The notes beneath the pieces were generated by a model. The model was given only the letters and a program-made list of their open reading frames with translations, did no database searches and had not been told where the DNA came from. 64,000 nucleotides of DNA from Verticillium longisporum (taxonomy: Eukaryota; Ascomycota; Sordariomycetes; Glomerellales; Plectosphaerellaceae). The stretch is taken from positions 2,046,001 through 2,110,000 of the forward strand of contig JAETXT010000004.1 of the NCBI GenBank assembly GCA_019188255.1, given 5' to 3'. Position 1 is the stretch's first letter, and the number at the start of each line of letters is the position of its first letter. Position numbers and translations under genes: made by a program. Of the stretch, positions 44,346 through 54,913 are shown one piece after another.

Positions 44346-46217
44346 TTACTCCTCCTCCTCCTCCTCCTCGGCGGCGCCCTCCTCTTCCTCTTCCTCATCG
44401 TCGAGGCTGCCGCTGGGGATCTGGTACAGACGCAGCATCGACTTGTTGGGGTCCTTGACGAGAATGTACTTGCCCTCCTCGCGCGCCAGAATCATGTCGG
44501 CGATGGTGCGGACGATACCCCAGCCGTTGGACAGCGAAAGGTTCATCTGCGAGGCAAAGTCGCGGGGCTTCCAGCCGACGACGCCGAGGATGACGTGCTT
44601 GTCGTTGGAGCGGGGGTTGACACGGGAGACGAAGCTGGAACGTATTAGTATGGTTTGAATATTCACAGACGAGGGGGGAAAAAACTCACCCGAGCTTCAT
44701 GACGTCGGACTTGGCAAGGATGCTCTGCACCGTCCACCTGGCCAGCTTGCAAGAGTTGTTCTTCATCTCGGTGGCGACAACGGCACCGCGCTGGCTGACC
44801 AGCTTCTGGCGCCAATCGAGGGCGCCACCGCTGCCCTGTGCCTTCGAGTCGAACTCGTTGAGCGCCTTGACGGTCAGGTACTGGTCCTCGCCGGAGATGG
44901 CGTTCTTCTGGACGGCGTCGACCTCGGTCCTGACGATAAGGTGGACGGGCTCCTCGTCGCTGGTCGAAAGGTCGAAGCGGCGGTACTTGTAGGCCTTGGA
45001 GGCCGGAGGGTCGGTGTCCTCGGAGGCGTTGTAGAAGGGGTTGCTGTTGGGCATGTCGACCTTGCTGTTGCCCTCGAGCACGACCTGGTTGGCAAAGTTG
45101 TGGTTGATGTAGGTGGCCTCCTCAGCAAGGGCCGACGGCTGGTTGAGAGTGTCCTTGCGGCCCTCCGTGGCCTCGAGGGGCGCATCGGGGGCGTTCACGT
45201 TGACCGGCACCATGTGAAGCGCGGCCTTATCACGCTAGCCACGGAAGATCTTGTTGGGCTGGCGGACAATGACAACGTCCCACGAGTAGACGGAGCGCGG
45301 CGCGCACATGATCATGGAGAGAATGCTGTCGGTGGCGAAGATCTGAGCCTCGTCCTTCTCGGCGAGCTCCTGGATGACGGGGTCCGACGAAGTCGTGACG
45401 TTGTAGGCGGCACGGTCGATGGCCGTGAGCTTCTTCTCGGCGTTCTTGACCGGCGCCTTGTCGTAGGAGCGGTCGTAGTAGTAGAGGAAGCCGTAGCTGT
45501 CGACATCCTCACCCTCGTCCGTCTCGAGGTTGAGCTTGGCCAGGCGGTTGAAGTCGATCTCCTCGAGCATCTTCCAGTCAGGGCGAATGTTGATGGAAGC
45601 GTCACGGTTGCGGGCAGGCTTGTCGTAGTCCTTCCAGCCGAAGCGACGGCCACCGCGACCGCCAGCACCACCTCGTCCGCCGCGCGAGTCGAAGCCTCCG
45701 TAGCCGCCACGGCCACCTGCCGCACCGCCGCGGGTTGCCGTTGTGCGTCCACCGCGGGCATCACCACGGCCGCCACGAGCGCCGCCGCGGCCGCCGCGAG
45801 TGAAGACGGCACCACGACCGACCCTGGTCTTGGTGCTGTCGCGTGTGTTGCTGACGACGGAGAAGGATGACTCGTCTTCGGCGGGGGGGGCGTTGAAGGT
45901 GACGGCGTGGCTCGCGCCGTACACTTGTTGGTCTGGAGACTGGTCAGCGGTCTGCTGTGGGGTGGTGGTGTAGATTTATCGATCATGTTTCCATGCTGCT
46001 TACCCCTGTAGTTTCTGTTGTACTGCTGCCTTCCACCACGGCCGTCCTGGCCCTTGCCGTCGGCAGTCCAGTCGGCCATGCGGCCCAGCTTGTCGCCCTT
46101 GGAGAAGGGCGCATAGGGGACGCCGTTCAGCGTGGTGTCGCTGGTGACAGAGGGGCCCCAGCCATCGCCGGCGGGGCAGTTCTCGACGAGGGTAACCCAG
46201 TCGACGTTCTGCGCCAT
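44346..46217 (-). CDS. Translation initiation factor eIF3 subunit D, with in-frame TAG
   Basis: Three exons, 46004-46217, 44690-45932 and 44346-44634, 581 residues if the internal TAG at 45235-45237 (about codon 304) is read through. Both sides stay in the same frame and match the family. [22 protein letters not shown] is the conserved start. An Arg-Gly-rich patch (about residues 105-150) follows, then [36 protein letters not shown] and [29 protein letters not shown] directly before the stop. After it: [30 protein letters not shown] and [25 protein letters not shown], ending in a Glu-rich tail. eIF3d is the cap-binding-like subunit of eIF3 that contacts mRNA at the 40S exit. Start site is the conserved ATG. 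Confidence 0.92.
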
Positions 46218-46739
46218 GATGACCTTATCCACGGGGTGATTTGGAGATGGGATACGGTCGGTTCGGTGGTGGGTGTGCAGGTTCTCGGAAAGTCGGACGT
46301 TCGTCGTGGCGGCCCCTCGTCGACGATTTTCGCAGTTCTCAGTTCTTTTGGTGGGGTGAGCTTTGTGGGGCAGGGGCGGGCAGCCGGGCAAGTGAGAGCG
46401 CCTTCTTGCGCACCTGCGCACCTTCCTGTGCACCTTGCTGCGGAGTCAGGCCTCAAAGGGTATGCGCCTGGTGGCAGCCGGCGGCAGCTGCACGCTGTTT
46501 GCACTCTAGCATTTGCACTTCACCAAGTGCACTCTACCATTTCCAGATTCCCCGTCAATACCATTTCATACGACGGCATACACGGGTTTTATTCGTCGAA
46601 TATTCATCTTTACGTAGCATTTTCATAAATCAGTACACCATGTCATCTCAAGATTTCCGACGCTACATCCCTGTCGTAACTTCGTATCTTCGTGGCACAA
46701 ATGCCTCCCCAGCCACTCGTGCCCATCCATCCTCACCCC
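46218..46739. promoter_or_regulatory. eIF3d promoter and bZIP 3' flank
   Basis: A 522 bp gap. The eIF3d-proximal part has CT-rich tracts on the coding strand. Confidence 0.45.
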
Positions 46740-48243
46740 TCAAGGGTAAGCTCCCATGACATTCTCCAAAGCATCTCTGATTTCAAACTCCTCCAAAACA
46801 GCGCCGAACCTGGAAGAAGTCAGCAACAGTTCCAGAACTTGAAAAAAGAAAAAAAAAGAAAGAAAAAAGACCACACACTCACCCGTAACACCGAATCTTG
46901 GTACTCAGCTCCTCCGTCAGCTTGGCAAAGTCCTCGGCCTTCATCTCATAAAACCTCGAGTGCGCCATGACCATGCCCCACGCCATGACGGGAGTGATCT
47001 CGCCATCGAGATTGAGCCTCTTGCTGAGGGCGAGCAGCGTCCCGAGATCCGCCTTGGACAGCTCCCACGTCCTCTGGCCCGAGTTGAGATCACCGTTGAC
47101 GTGGGCGTAGCCAAAGGGAACGTCGGGCGTCAGCTCAGGGAATGGCTCGGGGGCACGAGGCCATGAGGGCGTGGCCACAGGGCTCGCCGCCCATCTCGCT
47201 CGATCGCTCGAGCAGCCAGGGCATGTGGTTCATGCAGGGCTTCTCTAGTCTGTGGTCCGGAACGACACTTTGTCAGCCAAAACAGCTCCTCTCAACGAAC
47301 GTCATGGGCCTGGCCGTACCACGCAACTGGCGAATACGGCTGCCGCTGACTCCGTCGTCACAGGGAAGCTTCATCACGGCCGGGGAGGTGAAAGGTAGGC
47401 TTTCGAGGGGTGATCGTACGTTAAGACGAAGTCAATGCCCGCTTGCTCATAATCCACGCCATTGACGCCGTACTGTCCCGGCAGGTGTTGGGACGTGCCA
47501 TGTTGAGGATGCTGTTGTTGCTGCTGGCCGCTGGGCGTGTTGCCATGGGAGCTGCCACTGTTGGGCGCGTACGAAGGCGACACGGAGGCGGTCGTGGATT
47601 TCGACGTCAGGGGCGGGGTGAAAACTGAGCGAGAGCCGTGAGTATGGCTGTAGCCGGAGGGGCTCGCGCTGGCAGTGTAGCCGCCGCTGGGGTTACTGAC
47701 GGTGTCGTCGAGGCCGACGCTGCTGAGCGGTATGCCGTGCTGGGTCAGGAGCTGCCTGAGTTGCTTGTTCTCTTCTGCGACCTTGTCCTTGTCCTGCGAC
47801 ATGTTGCTGAAGACCTCCTTGAGCCGCAGGACCTCGTCCTCGAGCGCCTTGATGTAGAGCTCTTTCCTCTCGCGGTGGGTTCTGTTACGACTGATAAGCT
47901 TCGGCGCTTGTCATGACAGCGCTGCGTTAGGCAACGGTGACGATGACGGTGACGAAGACTTACCGCTGTGCTTGTCTGTTGAGCTCCTGCCGCCTGGTCA
48001 TGGCGGGTTTGCTGTCAGGCTTCGGCCCCCGGCGCTTGGGCGGCTGGCCATCTACAAACCGTGTCAGTAGCGAAAAAGGACGTATCGGCCGAGGCGGAAG
48101 GTACCTCGTGTCGCCTTCTTCTCGGTAAGGCCCTTGAGGAACCCGAGGTTCAGGTTGGACAACGGGCTGTTGTCCTGCTCGGCACTGCTCGAGCGAGCAT
48201 GGCTCGCCGAGCCCTGTTGGTCCGACGGCAGGGACGACGCCAT
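46740..48243 (-). CDS. bZIP transcription factor, frame broken by one base
   Basis: Five exons, 48105-48243, 47964-48051, 47420-47881, 46883-47249 and 46740-46809, 374 residues if one G of the run at 47149-47153 is treated as extra; as written the frame runs into TGA after HALMASCPRAIP. Residues 1-45 are Ser/Gln-rich. PPKRRGPKPDSKPAMTRR is a basic lead-in, then the bZIP basic region RRQELNRQAQRTHRERKELY and a leucine zipper (LEDEVLRLKEVFSN...LRQLL). A Ser/Gln-rich middle follows. The C-terminal domain has LEKPCMNHMPWLLERSSEMGG, FGYAHVNGDL and MAWGMVMAH. The combination is a Pezizomycotina-specific bZIP class; the exact orthologue is not recognised. The last 70 bp exon supplies the true stop. 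It faces the acyltransferase across 2.1 kb. Confidence 0.85.
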
Positions 48244-50365
48244 GGATACGAATCGTCTGACGGAAAGGCAGGATGGACAGTGCAATGGCGCAGGACTGTC
48301 GGCGATGTCGGATCAGTTTCCCCAACCAAAAGTTTGAAAACTGGGAGCAGCCGGGAGCGGGGACAAATATCTGTTGCATACACCTCAAGAGAAATTCAGG
48401 TGGTCTTGCGACGGGCGCCGAGCGCAATGGGGCAAGAGCATGCGGGCTTGCTCTTCAGCGACAGGCGACAGGCGACAGGCGACAGGCGACAGGCTTGGGG
48501 TATGCGTAGGTAGGCGATCCAGAACGGTGGTAGTGGTGGTGTAGTCGTCGAAAAGAAGCGTAGCGATGAGCAACGGACGCGAGCGGAGCTCTGGGACATG
48601 CGATGGCGACGATGGCGGAATGGAGGGGCGCCAATTGACGAGATACCAAAGCGAGGTTACAACCAGCCCACCCTGCAGTGCGCCTGACGTGACGGGAGTT
48701 GCTGATGAACAGGTTCCGGGGGGCGGGACTTGAAACAACGCCTCGGTCTCAGACGATGCACAACACAATCAGACTGAGCTGACGGGTGTGGGTGACAGGT
48801 ATTACTGGAGATGCTCAGACGAAGTGTCAAAAATTCGGGTTGCCCAGAAAGCCTGCGACTTTGCTTGTTTGCATTGGCGATTCAGGTTTTGTCGATGGAA
48901 GCATGGACCACGAGCATGGTAGGCAGGTCTGATGGAAGGAAATAGGGTCGTCAGCATTGAGGCTGGGGGACGATGACTGATAATGGGATGTACCCGAGCT
49001 AGGTACGAGAACTGAGAGCGTGACGCTACCTAAGATTCCTCGACTACTACCTTAGGTAGTACAGCAAGTACCTGACTGAAGTACGGAGGCTTAGGACGGT
49101 AGTGATACCCCTGGGGATCCAGCCAGTTAGCACCCTAGCACCACATGCGGCTGTCGAGAGTCGAAGAAGCCAATGGCGATGACGATGGGTTTGCGCTGGG
49201 CCGGCGCTTGCTGAATTGTCTTGGTGACCAAGATGACGTTCGGCGGCCGAGGTTCGTCGGGCACTATCTGGTCGATTTGTGTACCAGCAAGCTACAGATG
49301 CCGGCCTCTCGGGCCTCTGCAGGCATTGACAGGACTCGATCGCCTGCAGCTGGGCGCTGTGCTGTTCGGGGTTTGCGCACTCTATGCATGTGCCTCACAT
49401 GTTAGCGGGCAGGCTGACGGCCATCTTTAGTCAGCACCATCGACCCGAGAGAAGGTGCTTCAGGGCTTGGCTGTACCTGCCTCTCCCACCTTGTCTGAGC
49501 GTAGCCCATCGGACTGTTTGTTCCATCAACTCCATCAAGTCTTTTTCGACTACCATCGTCAGTTTCCCTCAGCCTGAACTCGACATCACTGGTCTCGCCA
49601 TCTCAAAAAGACAGAGCCCTGCTATCATTTGTTTTGGTCCCTTGTACGGGAAAATTGATCGACACCAGGTCCGAGCGCTTCCACGGCTTGTCTCAAAGCA
49701 GAAATGTCAGCCTAATACTAAATGGAAGCTACCCAGCCCTAACCAGACACAGGCCCTGTACCAGTACCGACTGTACTGTACTGTCACGGCCCATGTCCTC
49801 TCTCTAACCGGATCCACGGCAGACGCTGTCAGAAGCGTTCATGGAGAAAATACCGCCCGCCCCTCCCTCGGCTCCGTCGGTCAGTCAACATGGTGTCTTG
49901 AAGATAAGTCGTCGTCATAGACGGATTCGTCCGTTGCACGCGACCCTCTTGAGCGCCCAGAAAAGTCATGGCCCGCCGCCATGAGGTGCTTCCCGCTTCC
50001 CGCTTGGGACACACCGACTCGCGCTGATTTGGCTCGCTGCCGGCGGTGCGCCTTCGAGCGAGCGCCCATGAGGGAGGGTCTCGGACTTCGGGTCTTGTTT
50101 CTGATCTTCTATGGATGCGCAGGCTACCTAGACAAGACTGAATTTCCATCTGCCGCCAGCCAGCATGCACCGCATTCTGAAGCTTGGACGCCAGCTGTGC
50201 GGGGACAAAGCTTGCTTGCCTGCCACTTCTCGACGCTTCACCCACGAGAGGCTCTCTTGCGACAGCCATGTTCCCGTAGTCTCTTCCATGGTAGCGAAAC
50301 TCACCTTGCCCTTGACCTGACCTGACGCACAAAACACCGACCGCGCCCCCGTCTCCCTTCCCGTC
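48244..50365. other. 2.1 kb divergent intergenic region
   Basis: Promoters of the bZIP factor and the acyltransferase. It contains GCGACAG x5 at 48459-48494, a CCTTAGGTAG-type cluster near 49030-49075, and CA/CT-rich DNA upstream of 50366. No gene. Confidence 0.5.
48459..48494. repeat. 7-bp tandem repeat GCGACAG
   Basis: Five perfect copies about 220 bp upstream of the bZIP start codon. The same unit, inverted and degenerate, occurs near 37097-37125 upstream of eIF3j. Confidence 0.9.
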
Positions 50366-51348
50366 ATGGCCGGCCACGGGTCTGCGCTCACCCACATTCG
50401 CGGCGCCGTCATCCTGGCACCGTGGCTCATCTTCCTCCTTCTCGCCGACCTGGCCCTCTCCCTGCAGCTCCCTTTCAAGATCCTCTTCCCCGACCTGGTC
50501 TACAACTCGTCGTCCCGCATCGCCGAGCCCGTCTGGTACTGGATCCAAATCATCTTTGAGCGCTTCAACGGCGCCAAAATCACCTTCTCCGGCGATGCGC
50601 TGCCCGCCGGCGAGTCGGCCATCGTCGTGGCCAACCACTGCGCCTGGGCCGACTTTTACATGATACAGGCCCTCGCCGTCCGCGCCGGCATGCTCAGCCG
50701 ATGCCGCTACTTCGCCAAGATTCAGCTGCGCATCGTGCCCTTCCTCGGCTGGGGCCTCTGGGCCATGGGCATGCCCATGGTGAGCCGCAATTGGGCCAAG
50801 GACAAGCATGAGCTCGATCGTGTCTTCGCCGGCATCGTCCAGCGCCAGTGGCCGACGTGTGAGTGAGCCCGTGGCGGCCGAGTGAGCCGGGAAGCAGAGA
50901 GGGGCGTATACTGACACCGTGCACAGGGCTCGTCAGCTTCAGCGAGGCGACGCGCTTCACCAAGAAAAAGTACGAGCAGTCCATCGCCTGGTGCAAGGAG
51001 GCCGGTCGCCCGCAGCCCAAGCACCTCCTCTACCCGCGCACCAAAGGCTTCATCACGACGGTGCAGCACCTGCGCCAGGCGCCGCACGTCAAGGCCGTGT
51101 ACGACCTCACTATTGCCTACCAGCACGGCGACGAGTGGCACGCCGAGCCGACCATGTGGGACACCCTCAGCGTGCCCGGGCTGAGCGACCGCCTGGGCTA
51201 CCGTTTCCACGTGCACGTACGGCGCTTCCCACTCGAGTCGTTGCCAGAGAAGGATGAGGATCTGGCCAAATGGCTGGAGGAGCGGTGGGTTGAGAAGGGA
51301 GAGTGGCTCGAGGAGAAGAGGGTTGAGTGGGCAGCGACGGAGGCGTGA
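50366..51348 (+). CDS. Membrane-bound lysophospholipid acyltransferase (CST26/PSI1 type)
   Basis: Two exons, 50366-50858 and 50927-51348, with a 68 bp intron (GTGAGT...GCACAG), 304 residues. The N-terminal hydrophobic helix is ILAPWLIFLLLADLALSL (about residues 15-32). The PlsC/LPLAT block I motif is NHCAWADF (H-x4-D, about residues 91-96). The usual block III EGTR reads FSEATRF here, as in some lysophosphatidylinositol acyltransferases. PRTKGF is block IV-like. The tail is Glu/Lys-rich. The enzyme would transfer fatty acyl-CoA to a lysophospholipid or lysophosphatidic acid at the ER. S. cerevisiae Cst26/Psi1 loads stearate into phosphatidylinositol; which substrate is used here is inference. 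Frame intact. Confidence 0.88.
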
Positions 51349-51665
51349 TCGAGCTCGATACTTCAGGGATGGTCAGTGGAGTGGCATGGTCTCTGTCCAG
51401 CAGAACGCGGATTTTTCTTGTCGAATAGATGGTCTTGAATCAATTTCTGGAACGCATGGGACGGCAACATTGGTAGAACCTAGGGAAAGTGACGTGGTGT
51501 CTTGATCCTCGACAGGTGTTCTGAAAGTGCCTGTAGAGAGCAGACTCCCAATGAACCAGCTAAAAAAGTAGGGTCAATCAAGTCACCACAATCCAGTAGG
51601 ATGAATATGGTGTGGGGTGAAGTATGGCAAAATAGATCAAAAATATATTGTTAAGATACGGTGTT
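51349..51665. other. Intergenic, 3' flank of acyltransferase and of tRNA
   Basis: AT-richer spacer with the tRNA terminator at 51639-51643. No gene. Confidence 0.55.
51639..51643 (-). terminator. RNA polymerase III T-run
   Basis: Five consecutive T on the minus strand, 22 bases after the tRNA 3' end, with AT-rich flanks. Fits the Pol III stop signal. Confidence 0.6.
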
Positions 51666-51745
51666 TGCGCCGTACGTGAATCGAACACGTCTCTCATGCT
51701 AACGCTGATGGAAGGCAGGAATCATAACCACTAGACCAACGGCGC
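51666..51745 (-). tRNA. tRNA-Gly(UCC) with short intron
   Basis: Minus-strand sequence starts GCGCCGT and ends ACGGCGC plus discriminator A, a perfect 7 bp acceptor stem. The D arm is GTC...GAT around TAGTGGTTAT. The T arm is ACGTG-TTCGATT-CACGT. The anticodon arm reads CCTGC, then loop CTTCCA with anticodon TCC, about 8 extra bases (TCAGCGTT), then A and GCATG. The extra bases lie one nucleotide 3' of the anticodon, the canonical eukaryotic intron position. One mismatch (C-T) in the stem could be real or a base error. No CCA is encoded. Confidence 0.85.
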
Positions 51746-52371
51746 TTGTTGTTGTAGACAGGTGCTAACCAACAAATCATAGCCTGCGCGCGGTGTTGAC
51801 GTGACTTGTAATACGACCTGGGACGAGGATCATCCTTTGTTAAACAGTATGTTTCCTCAAAATCGTAGTATCTTCTTTTCTTCTGCAAAACAATTCATTT
51901 GAGCTGTCAGTGTGTGCAGCGCAAGCGATCATCTCTTGTTACTGCAAGGGGTGATGCCGCGAACAAAGTATTGTATGCCATGTCAAGTTGCCTCGAATGA
52001 ATTTCAAAGCCGCGATTTAAGCACCTTTCACTCAGCTTGGCGTGACGTACGTCTGTCTGGTTATTTTCAAACATATCCTGTAGTCAAGAGCTCTTCCTCC
52101 ATACTGGGCATTTGTATCAGCGACTAGAAAAGAGCCACCTTCAGTGGCCTGACCGGCGCTCGTCTTCATCGTCACTCTGCAGGATGAAATCCCACGTGAA
52201 GCAAAGTACACACAAAGCAAAGCGAGGCATGCCGACTTGAGCATGTCACTGCCTCACACGACTGCAAGCCCATCGACACATGCATTCTCTAGATACTCTC
52301 TCCCGTCCGACATGCCTCCCAACTCACCAAGTCAGTCACACGCCCGAAACAAGGAAAAGCACCGCTCTCCG
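51746..52371. other. Intergenic
   Basis: tRNA 5' flank and 3' flank of the disordered membrane-anchored gene. No feature seen. Confidence 0.5.
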
Positions 52372-53872
52372 CTACCACCACCGCCCCGCGACGAACCCAA
52401 CCGCGAACCCGACACCAAGCACCACGGCAACCACGCCCGTCGTCCCCCTGGCCCCCAATCCCGACACGTCATGCCCCAACCCATCGATCCAGCGCCGCCG
52501 CAGCCTCAGCATGCCGATCCGCATGAAGAACATCTCTTGCACGTCCACGGCAATGCCCTGCGCCGGCATCCCCAGCTCCTTCGAGCTCCTCTTCCTCGGC
52601 GTCTTGGACTCGACACTTTTACTGCCTATCAGCTCGTCAGCACCAGGTCGCGAAAGCAGGATGCGAGCACAAGGCTGGGCAGGACACGAAAACGAGGGCA
52701 ATTCAAGGAAACGAAAGAAGCGTACCAAGTGACAAGGAAAGAGACATGACATGAAAACAAAGGGAGGGAAAAGGGGGAAAAGGAAAAACTCACAGAAGCG
52801 TCAGGCTGACATCTCCCTGCAACCTCGCCTTCAGCTCCAGCTCGACATCCAAGTTCAGCCCCAGCTGCAGCCTGACGGGCTTCGTCTCGGCCAGGCGCGG
52901 CAGGATGCCCGGGCCCTCGAGGCCGGCCTGCCCCTTGGCGGCGAGGGCCTTGTTGTTGTTGCGCGAGCGGCGGCGGCGGCGACCGCGCGAGTCGACGCTG
53001 CTGCCGGCGTCCGAGGCCGAGTCGTCGGGCTGCCGGCGGAGGTCAGAGAGGGGGGCCTCCCTGGAGGAGGCCGCGGGACGGCTTCCGCCGCCCGCGCCGG
53101 CTTGGAAGAGGCCGGAGGGGGCAGGGGGCGAGGAGGTGGATACCTTGGGCATGGTGGGGTTGACGGAGGCCATGTTTGGGGCTGGGCGTTTGCGGAGCGT
53201 CGGGTGATGGGCTTGAACGTTGCCGCGGTCTGCGTCGTCGTGGTAGGAGGGCGGAGGAGAGCGCGGAGTCTTGGGTTGGGAGAAGGTGAGGGTCGTCAGA
53301 GACTGGATGAAGGTCTTTGTTGAGGACTCGTAGAGAACGGGCGGCTTTCGTTTGCGCGAGAGGCGAACGAGGCGGAGCGGCTTCGGTTGGGGGACTGAAG
53401 GAGATGGGTGAAAGCCTTTGGTGGGCTTGCCGGTTGCCGGATAGTACGGGGGCGGCTGGACGAGATAGGAGCCGGTGGTAGGGACAGAGCGCGGGACCGA
53501 ACGTGGGGCGGAGGCTGTCTGTTGCTGTTGCTGTTGCTGTGCCGGCGGCGGTGGCGCGGATCCTGAGACGACTTGAAGCTCAAAGGTCTTCTCACTGAGT
53601 TCGGGGCCGGTGTAATCGGGAAGGGTGCGGTCAACGGGTTCTTCGTTTGTGTTCTGGTCTGGTGTGACGGGGAAGACTGGAAAACAAAAGCACAGAGAAC
53701 TGAAAAGTGACTGATCCACGCCGGCACTGCTGGCGATAAGATGAGAGAAAGGAGGGAAACGCGCTGCCGGAGGCGGAAGAGACTCTAGAGTCTGGATGTG
53801 TGTGTGAGTGAAGGGATTGCGAAGAGAACCAGTCTGCCTGGAGAAAGACAAAAGAGATGAGATGAAGAGCAT
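52372..53872 (-). CDS. Disordered protein with C-terminal membrane anchor
   Basis: Exon 52794-53872 is joined to 52372-52621 across a 172 bp intron (GTGAGT...GGCAG), giving L-L-K-S-V-E-S at the junction. Most of the protein is Pro/Ser/Gln-rich (poly-Gln at about 53523-53543, GRRRRRRS basic patch). An alternating segment (PVRLQLGLNLDVELELKARL) follows, then a conserved-looking tail, and a last hydrophobic helix (GVVAVVLGVGFAVGFVAG) with RWW at the end, consistent with a tail-anchored or outer-membrane protein. The 5' end is uncertain: the ATG at 53872 opens a stretch that looks partly like UTR or intron, and the convincing coding begins near PDYTGPELSEKTFEL. No domain I recognise. Same-strand neighbour of the bHLH gene. 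Confidence 0.65.
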
Positions 53873-54913
53873 TAGATACTGCCCTATATACTTGCCATAT
53901 CACAACCTTCGCATCGCCATCGAAGCACACCATGCTGCCGTCAACTTACAGGACGATGCATCACGTGGTGGCAGCCGTAGGGCCAGGGTTGCTTTGACAT
54001 GGCATCTCAAGCGACCTTCTACTGAAAACATACGATGATCTCGACCCCTGAAACAGCAATGCAACCTCACAACTCTCCTGCCCCCAGCGTATCAAACAGG
54101 CCGAGATTGGCGATGGCCACTCCATCTGACCACAAATTCTGCCATCTAACCAGAACGGACGATGCTGGCCTGATCAAGTCGTCTCTGTCCTCGAGGGGCC
54201 CAAGCATAATCAATGATTCTTCAGCAGCAGTCTTACCATATGACAGGGTCCGTGGTCTGCAGCATACTGCTCCATGCTTGATGCAACGGAGCAGCGCAGT
54301 GCACAATGTCTAGGCCTGTGAGATGCCATCGTAAGTTATGTATATTCCAGCACTGTTCTTCTGAAATGGGAACACTGCGACAGACCGGTTGAACGGGTCG
54401 TATTAAGGTAGTAAACTTCATGTATCTCGCCATGAGAAACCCTTCATTCGTGACAGGTCGGCGCCCTCTTTTGAAACCCAAAGAAATAAACATCCCCATA
54501 TCCTTATAACGCCGTGCTGCACAGACAGTCGAAGCCTTATGCCACTTGCCACCTGCCTGCCGCAAGCCGAGTCAGGACAGCGTGCCGGATGCGCTGCTCC
54601 AATGGGGTACAGACGAGAGACCCGACAGGCATGGCAGTGATTGCCAAATGGACCTCTTCGATCATGTTCTAGACCCCCCTTTGTCGACCCGTTGCTTGTC
54701 AGACAGACCATTGCCCCAACACGAAGCAAACCATGCAAGACGCCGAAACCAACCTCGTCGAGGAAACGAAAATCAAAACACAAACGCCGACGCCATTCAT
54801 AAGACAGGAAGCCAGCCGCCCAACGTTTTTCCTGACACAGCACCCTCACAAAACGTGAGGAAAGATGAGATCGTTCGTTGTTGAGATGGCCAACACCAGA
54901 AGACGGCCCCCAT
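53873..54913. other. Intergenic
   Basis: 1.0 kb between co-oriented genes, promoter of the membrane-anchored protein and 3' flank of the bHLH gene. Short frames here have no recognisable features. Confidence 0.5.

Noticed and set aside
45235..45237. GTGGCTAG as an 8-base mini-intron in eIF3d
   Set aside because: Far below any known spliceosomal intron length and it would break the frame.
49829..50917. 362-codon minus-strand frame over the acyltransferase
   Set aside because: It is the antisense shadow of a clear acyltransferase exon.
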